Assembly (NCBI GenBank): GCA_016748015.1
Contig: JAAOMT010000665.1
Coordinates: 49,718 to 113,717 of the forward strand
Source: Geosiphon pyriformis
Lineage: Eukaryota; Glomeromycota; Glomeromycetes; Archaeosporales; Geosiphonaceae
Reading direction: 5' to 3'
Length of the DNA: 64,000 bases
Shown: positions 56,850 through 64,000 of the stretch, piece by piece
Layout: each line of letters starts with the position of its first letter
Numbering within the stretch: the stretch's first letter is position 1
The notes under the pieces: model-generated
The model's input: only the letters and a program-made list of their open reading frames with translations
Told to the model about the DNA's origin: nothing
Databases searched by the model: none
Made by a program: the position numbers and the translations under genes

Positions 56850-57505
56850 AATGCATTCCTTGTTTTTTAAGATTGGTGTTTATGGCAATTCCAATTTTTT
56901 TGGCCAATAACATGATCTTTTCTATGCTGCTCTCTGATGTGAAAGTAGATCAGATAATTTTTTCGAATTTTGAGAGGGTAGTGGCCTCCCCAAAACCACA
57001 GATTTTTGAAAAATTTTTCCTGATAAGCTGAGTTTTTGCCATTGCTAATTTCTCTTCTACAGCCGAAAAATTAATGTTCAAAGCAAAAAATTTGTTTACA
57101 GCCACTTTTACAGATGTTTTCATGATTTTGGAATCAATTCACTTTATATTCAGAGATATTTTGAGAGGGGGTAGAAGGAGTTCTAACTCATCCTCTATAT
57201 TATAATTAGAGAAACCAAGAAGAAATCCAAAATCAGCACTAGTGTTAATGTACTTCACTTTAAGAGTGTTTGCAACTGAACCCAAGATAGAACCATTACT
57301 AACACCAAACATGCCAATATCCACATTATCATCAGATAAGCTTTCCACATTAGAATACATACTACTGCCAAACCCAGATTTCAAAGAAACATCTTTTTTA
57401 TTACCAGAATATTTAATATTCCCAAGAACAACTTTCTTTTTCTGTAAAAAAAAACCACCAGCAGAACCATGAAAAACACTCTTGGGTGCTTTTTTTAGAC
57501 ATGTT
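56850..57505 (-). pseudogene. LINE ORF1-like relic, 5' part
   Basis: On the minus strand the sequence starts MSKKSTQ near 57501 (frameshifted soon after), then reads KSGFGSSMYSNVESLSDDN, VDIGMFGVSNGSILGSVANT, LPPLKISLN, a stop, KVAVNKFFALNINFSAVEEK, MAKTQLIRKNFSKICGFGEA and TTLSKFEKIIRSTFTSESSI. This is the same family as the relic at 25931-28700 but much less mutated. It resembles the N-terminal, zinc-knuckle-bearing ORF1 of a non-LTR retrotransposon known to me from Glomeromycotina assemblies. Only the first about 200 codons remain; the downstream part has merged into AT-rich sequence. Confidence 0.65.
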
Positions 57506-57510
57506 GCTAT

Positions 57511-58376
57511 TGTTACAGGTGATTATTTCTGTTGTGGAATTGAATAACAAACCCATAACTTGGTGCTCAAAAGCTACTTTTGTGAATGATGTGCAGAAGA
57601 TATGATATCTGAAGGTTTTGGTTGATCTGAAGATTTTGTTGTGGAGTTTTTTGTATAATGGACAGAGATTCAATAAGATTGATAGTGGTTGTATCCTCAA
57701 GTGGTTTTCCCAATTTCTTTTTTAGCATGGTGGTTGGATTTAGTCTGGCAGTTGTGCCCTTCTGGTAAGCTATCTGATAATATATATAAAATCCTACCCT
57801 TATTTCTGGGTCTTTTACCAGGCTATCCTTAACGTTAATAACTCAGTGCTTAATTTTTTAATTAATTAGTATACAACAACAAAATCAAAGAAAGCAAGAA
57901 AATAAAATAGAAAAAATAAAAATAAAGAAAATAAAGAAATAAGCCAAGGCAATTTGGTCTGTTAGTATCTCGTCAATAGCCATGATCAAGAGCTATTGTT
58001 TCAGTGTGGTTAAGTAGCAATTACTATCAACATAAAGTATTGATAGTGAATAGTGATTTGAGATATGGAATAATTATTTATTTGATGATTGGTTTCTTGG
58101 CTAAGGATTCTGTGGTATCGATTCTGTCTTTTTTGTTTCTAATACTACTGCTATATATACATAATTGAGATTCCTCAATTCTTCAATTTTTTACAACAGG
58201 AATCCTGGAATCCTGTGATTCCTTTGAGAGGAATCCTGCAATTTTTTATTGGGAATCCTGAAATTCTTGGAATCTTGCAATTCCTGAGAGAAATCCTGGA
58301 ATTCCACATTTACTATGCTTACTTCTGATTGGCTAATAATTATGTTAATATATTTTCTATATTTTTATGAGTAACA
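57511..58376 (-). repeat. E4 3' LTR (family A, minus strand)
   Basis: Read on the minus strand it starts TGTTACTCATAAAAATATAG (58376) and ends ATCACCTGTAACA (57511), 866 bp. It contains the GAATTC-type minisatellite (58310-58165), the TATATATAGCAGTAG core (58165-58146) and the GAACAATAGCTCTTGATCATGG-type block (about 58005-57980). It is the best preserved family A LTR here and keeps the ancestral-looking ends. Confidence 0.9.
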
Positions 58377-58391
58377 TTATTCTCTCCTTTT
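58377..58391 (-). other. Polypurine tract of E4
   Basis: On the minus strand, AAAAGGAGAGAATAA directly precedes the 3' LTR start, matching the degraded tracts of E1 and E3 and the similar tract of E2. Confidence 0.75.
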
Positions 58392-59060
58392 AATATTGAG
58401 CTCCATCGAAATCTAACTCATATAATTTCTCTTCTTGAAGTATTTCCTGGATTTTGTTTTCGAGAATTACTTGTGTTATTTGGGTCTGTAATTCTTCAAA
58501 TTGAGCATTGGTAATTTTTCCCAATTGATTACTGGTAATCTTATCCATTGCTCTATTGAGCAATATTTCTGGTTTATCTTGAAATGCTGTGTGTATTCGG
58601 TATATGGCTCAAACTTGTGTGGATAAGTTGTTCTTTTCCACAAAATGTTCTAATTATTGTAGTATTTTTTTGTCGAATAATCGCTTTGTTTTATCCGTAT
58701 ATAGATTCTGGATATTTACGTGTTATCCCAAGTAAAAATAACAATAGTTTCGTGGAAATTGTTGTATCCACCAATTCCAAGTTTCTTTAGTCAACTCTTG
58801 ATATAGTGACTCTTTTGTCGATTCTTTTATTGCTAATTTTACTTTCGCCATGATTTTGTTCACAGTATTTTCAGTTTTCTTCTGTGTTCTGAGTTGAAAT
58901 GTCTTTCTAGTATCTTGATATCAAATGGTTTGTTGATTGATTGTAATCTCCATTTCCTGGTGTTGGATTAATTGAAAGAGTTGTTGTGCTAGTGAGTGAA
59001 TGTTGTCTGTAATTTCTATTTTTCTGATATTTCCTGTCACATCTACCATGTCTTTATATA
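58392..59060 (-). pseudogene. E4 conserved post-integrase region
   Basis: Minus-strand translation contains a LWQYLYYYFYLG-like YYYYQLG motif near 58740, LYTDKTK (58700), an AxxILQQLEHF-like helix (58670-58640), LSTQV, and FQDKPEILLNRAMDKITSNQ near 58590-58520, followed by a Gln/Glu-rich end, LEELQTQI. The counterpart exists in all four elements, which argues for selection at the protein level. No known domain was recognised. Stops near 58610 and 58790 interrupt it. Confidence 0.5.
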
Positions 59061-60470
59061 TTCTTTTGATGGATCAATTTAACATGTTGTTGTTGATAAT
59101 AATAATTGGTTCCAAATCTTGTGGAATCTCATCTGGTTGGACTAGTATTCTCTGTACTCCTAATTGTGAAATATTACTGGTAGATGGTAGTGTGATGTTG
59201 TGATATGGTTTCAGTCGATCTTCATGTGCTGCTTTGGTTAAAATTTTGTTATCCAATCTTAATTTGTAAGCTCCATTTCCTAGAATTTCTTCTATGTGAA
59301 ATGGTCTGTCCTATTTGGGATCAAATTTTCCACTCCATTGTTTTTCCGCTTTGGTACAATGTAGTAATATTTTGTCTCTGATCTTGAATTCAACTGGTTT
59401 GTCTGGTAGTTGACTATCATGTCTTTCTTTCTGTGTTTCTTGTGACTTTTGGATATTATCAGCTGCTCTTCTTTGTTTGTTTTCCAATGTTTTCATTAAG
59501 TCATATGTTCTTTTCAGCAATGTTTTTTGAAAATTTTTCTCTGTTATTGGTTCAACTGGATATGTATTAATTTTTTTTTCTACTGGTAATGTTGCTATTC
59601 TCCCATATACTAATTACAATGGTGTTGCTTGTGTAGTATCTTGTTTCGTTGTCTGATAAGCAAATAGTACTGATAATATAAACAAATCCCAATCATTCTG
59701 GTTTTCTTGGCTGAGCTTGGCTATTGCTTCACACAATGTTCTGTTGAATCTTTCTACTAATCCATTGGTTTGTGGATGGTATGGTGATGATAATGGTCTC
59801 TTGATTCCGAATCTTTGGCTCAATTCTGTTAATGTTCTGTTCACAAAATGAGTTCCTTGGTCTGATAATAATTCTTTTAGACATCCATGTCGACAAATCA
59901 AATTCTGATGAACAAATTCAGCAACGGATTCTGCATCTGCTCTTTGAATTGCTTTTGCCTCTGGCCATTTAGTGAGATAGTTCATAGCTACTGCTATGTA
60001 TCTGTTTCCTCTGCTGGTGATTGTTAATGGTCCAACTAAATCAATTCCCATACGGTCAAATGGTTGTCCCACTTTGATTGGTCTTAATGGTTCACTGGGT
60101 CTTGTTCCTCCTCTTTGCTGACAAGCATCACAATTTTGAACATATTGAATGATGTCTGGATACATTAATAGCCAATAGTATCTTTTTCTAATTCTCTCCA
60201 TTGTTGCTTCTTTGTAAAAATGTCCTGCTGTTGGATTTGAGTGCATGTTGAATAATATTGTCTCTTTTTCTGGCTCTGTAATTACTCTGGTTGGTTGATC
60301 TGGATTCCTTTTATTTTTCTGATAAAGTATATTTTGGTGAGTGATAAAATATTTTGATTGTTGTTTGATACTCCTTTGTTCCATATGAGATAAATTCTCC
60401 TTGAACTGTTGAGTGTTTAGATAATATTGCAATTGTTGATATTTTTGTATGTTCATCTTTTGTTGTATTT
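59061..60470 (-). pseudogene. E4 integrase (nearly intact core)
   Basis: A 280-codon open stretch (60456-59614) covers the HHCC zinc domain (HSNPTAGHFYKE...CDACQQRGG), the catalytic core (RMGIDLVGPLTI, Asp; NYLTKWPEAKA; LLSDQGTHFVNRT, Asp; HPQTNGLVERFNR, Glu). The C-terminal part continues through 59520-59311 (FKIRDKILLHCTKAEKQWSGKFDPK) and 59256-59074 (VQRILVQPDEIPQDLEP). A stop after FDPK (expected Trp) and one near 59616 separate the pieces. It inserts the cDNA into chromosomes in functional relatives. Confidence 0.88.
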
Positions 60471-61971
60471 TTCCGTTGGTATTGTTCTGGTTTTATTATA
60501 TTTTTGGGTTGAAATGTTCTTAGATTTGTCTTATTCGTGATAAACCATCAGCATTTCCGTTGTCTTTTCCCTTTTTATAATGTATAATATAATTATATGG
60601 TGCGAGTGCCATTTTCTATCTTGACTGTCTTCCATCTCCAAATTCTTGTTTTTGAAGTGATGTTAATCCCTTGTGATTTGTGTATACTTCAAACTTCTGG
60701 CTCAAGTATTCTTTCCATTTCATGATGACCCAGTATGTTGCTAAGTGTTTTTGTTCTGGTGTTCCATAGTTCTTTTCAGCTGGTGTTAAACCTCTGTTGG
60801 CATATGCTACTGGATGTTCTCTGCCGTCCGGTCCTCTCTGAGATAATACTGCTCCCAATGCTTGGCCGGATGCATTGGTAGTGATGATGAATGGTTTGCT
60901 GTAATCTGGATAGATCAGTACTGAAGCTTGGATAAGCTTTTTCCTCAGAATATCAAAAGCTTCTTGTTGACTTTCTGTCTATTCATATTTTGCATTCTTG
61001 TTTTGCAGTTGATTGAGTGGCTGCGCTATCTTGGAAAAGTTCTTGATAAAATGATGATAGTAACTGGCGAATCCCAAGAATGATTTCAGTTCTGTTATAT
61101 TGGTCAGCACTGGAAAGTTCTTTACTATCTTTATTTTCTCTGAATCCGTTTTGATGCCATCTTTGCTGACTATATGTCCCAAGAATTTGAGTTCTGTCTT
61201 GCCAAAGAAGCACTTTGTTGCATTTAACTTTAGTCCTGCTCTTCTTAGTCTTTTGAACACTTGTTGAAGATGATGAAGATGATCATCAAATGTCTTTGAG
61301 AATACATTGGTGTTGTCCAAGTATACAACTATTGATTTTCACAATAAACCAGTATAAACAATTTCCATTAGCCATTGGAAAGTTGCTGGGGCATTGGTTA
61401 AGCCAAATGGCATCACTTCAAATTCGAAATTCTCTTCTTTAGTAGTAAATGCCGTCTTCTCTTTGTTAGCTGAATTCATGGCTACTTGCCAGTAACCACT
61501 GTTTAAATCTAATGTGGAGAACCATTTGTTCCCACCGAAAGCATCAAATAATTTCTGTATTCATGGAATTGGATAACTGTCTCCACGAGTTACACTATTG
61601 AGTTTCCTGTAGTCTACACAAAACCGGATTTTTCCATTTTTCTTTTAGATGAATACCACTGGTGACAACTATGGACTCATTGATAGTTGAATCAGCCCAT
61701 TGTCAAGCATTCTGTTTATTTCTTGATAAATAATCTTGTGGCTGGCTGGCGATACTCTGTATGCTCTTTGTTTGATTGGCATTGCATCCCCAGTCTTAAT
61801 CTGATGCTGGATGATGTCAGTTTGGCCAAACTCATTTTCGCTGGCAAAGATGTCATTGAAATTGTTGAGTAACATCTTGAGCTGCATACATTGGAGTAAA
61901 TCTAAGTTTCCCATGTTCATTTGTTCCAATTGTTCTGGTTGGAGCAAATAACATTTGTCTCGTCCATAGAT
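60471..61971 (-). pseudogene. E4 reverse transcriptase-RNase H
   Basis: From 61947 downward: [87 protein letters not shown], then VVYLDNTNVFSKTFDDHL with the YxDD box as YLDN, CFFGKTELKFLGHIVSKDG, and RNase H with ASGQALGAVLSQRGPDG, YANRGLTPAEKNYG and YTNHKGLTSLQKQEFGDGRQSR (the usual YTDH Asp is Asn). In-frame stops sit near 61662, 61645, 61560, 61335 and 60990, and at the RNase H end. The YLDN substitution is shared with E1 and E3. Confidence 0.9.
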
Positions 61972-61974
61972 TGT

Positions 61975-63290
61975 TTATGATGTGATGTCAACATATTCAC
62001 AAAGTTGTGGAAAGTCTGAAATGGGGTTTGGTGGTTGGTCTTCTATTTCTGTGGTTAAATATCCGATGGTGGTTCCTTCTGGTATGCTGATGATATTTCC
62101 AGTATTGTTGTAGATGGGAATTTTTATGCTGCTATAGCTTTTGGCTGGTATGTGGAGATTGATCAACCCAATCTTTCTTGATTCACAAAAAGTTGCTTCT
62201 GCTTCAAAAATCTGTTCTTGCTCTTTTTCCTTCCTTTCTATTGTTAACATATACTGGCTATATGGTGGAATAGAAATAGCTTGACCAGTTGAGATAATTT
62301 CTCCTTGGCCAACAATTTCTTCCTCCACTATATTAACTGGTATGTCTGTTCTACCCATTAATCCGAATCCTTGTATTTCTCTCACTGTTATTCCTAATTT
62401 CTTTCTCTTTCCCACTAACACTAACTGAGCTACTCTAATCAGAGGCAGGAATATTGCCTGTGCTATCTTTTCATTGGGCTCTATTATATAGGCCTTTTCT
62501 GAGTCATTTTGTAGCATGGCGATGATATTTCTTACATATTCCGCATCAATTATTCCTCCTCTTATATTGATTCCTCTTTTTGCTAAGCTACTCTTAGATG
62601 CTAATTGAATCATTGTTGTTGCCGGAATCTCTAGTGCTATTTTCAGATCAATGTAGATGCATGAATGCAGTTCTAATTTGATGGCAACTTTTCCTGGATA
62701 TCTCAGATCAAACCCTGCATCTGTATCATGCACACGTTTTGGCATAATACCTTCCCTATTGTTACTATACCATTTTAACTCTTGTTCCTTGAAGAGATCT
62801 GGTAGTGCAATGTATTGTTCATAGTTTAAATCGAGTTTTGAATCTGAGTCTGAATTGTTTTCGTTATCATTGCCATTTTGAATGGAGCTAGAACCATTGT
62901 TTTCGTTGTCATCATCAGAGTCTGGATCGCGATTGATCAGCGATTCTGATTCTAATGCACAGCTGCTGATTGGTTCTTCTTTTTCAGGGATCAAGTAGAT
63001 CATGTATGGTGGTGGATTGTAAATGAGGTCACAATTGTCACAATATTCGAAGTCACTGGGAATTAAACAATGATGACACAGTTTTGTATTTAACTGTGCT
63101 AGCTGTTGTTTTTGCTCTTCTCTAGTGGGTGCCAAGTTTTGGTAGTGTTCATGAAACTCTTCTGGTTCTAAAAAAGTTATAACTGGCTCTGCGTTCCCGT
63201 CAAGCTCAATGAGTTCTGGTGGGTTGTTTTTAATTGTCCAGATTTCTTCTGGTGATGCGCCTTCAATTTTGGTGGTTGCCATTCTCCAAA
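61975..63290 (-). pseudogene. E4 dUTPase with second beta-rich domain (435 open codons)
   Basis: The longest open stretch of any element here. From the N-terminal side: a helical segment (EPEEFHEHYQNLAPTREEQ), two C-x2-C pairs (CHHC and CDNC), an Asp/Asn/Ser-rich linker, then dUTPase motif 1 DTDAGFDLRYP, motif 2 SKSSLAKRGINI, motif 3 GGIIDAEYVRN (catalytic Asp kept), motif 4 NEKIAQAIFLPL and motif 5-like QGFGLMGRTD. The second domain (IISTGQAISIPPYSQYM...IPIYNNTGNIISIPEGTTIGYL) follows. It ends CEYVDITS, stop, TIYGRDKC; the stop is CAA to TAA. The active-site residues suggest dUTPase function until recently. Confidence 0.88.
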
Positions 63291-63700
63291 TTTTGTCATC
63301 ATCATGTGGACAACTGTCTAATTGTCACACTGCTCTTTGCCAAGCGGCTTCGATTGGTGTCCCCTTTTTAATTCAGTTACTGATCAGAATCATGTATTGA
63401 CACTCTACGTCGCACATTTCTCTATGTCCGGAAATGTCATGCCACATTCCTTCATCCAAGAGAGTCTCTCCACAAGCTAAGCATGGCTGATTGTCCCATT
63501 TTCCTACTCGTTTTGGTCTTTCAAAGTGTTCAAGGACACATGGGCGGTAATAGAACCTAGTTGCCATTGAATATTCTTCATCGTCCCCACAGCATGTGCC
63601 TATTGACGACAATTTCTTGCCACAATCAACGCATATAAGCTTAGGTTGACAATAGGTAGATCATTGTGGTATAGTGTATGTATTATAAACGGTGGTAATT
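63291..63700 (-). pseudogene. E4 Cys-rich domain
   Basis: Minus-strand translation gives PKLICVDCGKKLSSIGTCC, RPCVLEHFERPKRVGKW, QPCLACGETLL, and MCDVECQYMILIS, i.e. four Cys pairs matching those of E1 and E2. A stop follows near 63375 (expected Trp in SDW), and another near 63325. The arrangement suggests a double zinc-binding module; the domain family was not recognised. Confidence 0.6.
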
Positions 63701-64000
63701 TGGGTGGTCTCTTCTTCTTTCCCTTTTCCTTTATTTTTTTTGTTCTCTTCTCATTTCCAGCTTGACATCGGTTCACTCTCGTCATTGTCAGTTCATGTCA
63801 GGTCATCAGTTTTCCAGGTAAATTCTTCCTTCTGTTTCCCTTTTCCCTTGTTGCTGTCGTCCCAGGAGAGTATTGGCAGTAGTTCGTTGTGCTCTTCGTC
63901 TGCCCACAACACTTGGTAGGCTTCCCAAGTAGGTTTTTCTTTCTCCTCTTCCAGTTTGATCAATAGTTTTTCTCTTGGAGGAGTTTTAAAGGGGCCACAC
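63701..64000 (-). pseudogene. E4 acidic Trp/Glu-rich linker (protease side)
   Basis: The minus strand encodes repeated low-complexity units: EEEKEKPTWEAYQV, WADEEHNELLPI, GKGKQKEEFTWK, then ENKKNKGKGKEEETTQ. The related linker in E1 lies at 2430-2580. It joins the protease (outside the window) to the Cys-rich domain. Two TGG-to-stop changes are seen near 63790 and 63760. Confidence 0.55.

Larger units (their letters stand above)
57511..64000 (-). mobile_element. E4: family A Ty3-type retrotransposon, cut by the window end
   Basis: On the minus strand: 3' LTR (57511-58376), polypurine tract (58377-58391), post-integrase region, integrase, RNase H, reverse transcriptase, dUTPase, Cys-rich domain and acidic linker, continuing past 64000. 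Gag, protease and the 5' LTR lie outside the window. It has far fewer stops than E1 or E3 and higher GC, so it is younger or less exposed to mutation. Its target duplication cannot be checked from this window. Confidence 0.9.

Noticed and set aside
1-64000. CRISPR array, bacterial operon or prophage
   Set aside because: The genes are spliced eukaryotic genes; the repeats found are LTRs, minisatellites and microsatellites without spacer structure.

Overview
The window looks like nuclear DNA of an AT-rich fungus. Host genes have many short introns (mostly about 50-150 bp, some micro-exons) and encode fungal or eukaryotic housekeeping proteins. The transposon families resemble those I associate with Glomeromycotina (arbuscular mycorrhizal fungi and relatives such as Geosiphon). 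That placement is an inference from memory, not a database result.

Layout. (1) 1-24171: a pile-up of degenerate Ty3-type LTR retrotransposons on the + strand. Element E1 (family A) is split by a complete family B element, E2 (6557-16275, 874-bp LTRs, GTGT target duplication). E1 shares its downstream LTR with a third, gag-less copy, E3 (18406-24171). (2) 24766-25768: a little-mutated, internally deleted Tc1-like DNA transposon. (3) about 25885-28700: an LTR scrap and a heavily mutated LINE relic (minus strand). (4) about 28700-32540: an extremely AT-rich block without genes. (5) 33088-56094: a compact island of eight intact host genes: RIO1 kinase (-), HAP2/NF-YA (+), an Hst3/Hst4-like sirtuin (+), a gamma-glutamyltransferase-like enzyme (+), a ZRSR2/U2AF35-related splicing factor (-), mitochondrial GatA amidase (+), eIF5B (-) and Dim1/TXNL4A (+). 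Several pairs are divergent over very short spacers. (6) 56095-57505: AT-rich spacer plus a second LINE relic. (7) 57511-64000: a fourth, better preserved family A retroelement (E4, minus strand) running off the window end.

All four LTR elements share an unusual pol layout: aspartic protease, acidic linker, Cys-rich (zinc-type) domain, dUTPase with a second beta-rich domain, reverse transcriptase, RNase H, integrase, and a conserved post-integrase region. Their frames are broken almost only at Trp, Gln and Arg codons. The two E2 LTRs differ at 25 positions by my manual count, all transitions, more than half in CpA context. Host genes a few kb away are intact. Together this suggests a repeat-directed, RIP-like C-to-T process, which I do not know to be established in this fungal group.

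The host island is functionally ordinary but well preserved: ribosome biogenesis and translation (RIO1, eIF5B), splicing (ZRSR2-like, Dim1), mitochondrial tRNA charging (GatA), transcription (HAP2), chromatin (sirtuin) and glutathione or gamma-glutamyl metabolism. Exon-intron structures were reconstructed by hand from splice sites, reading phase and family similarity.
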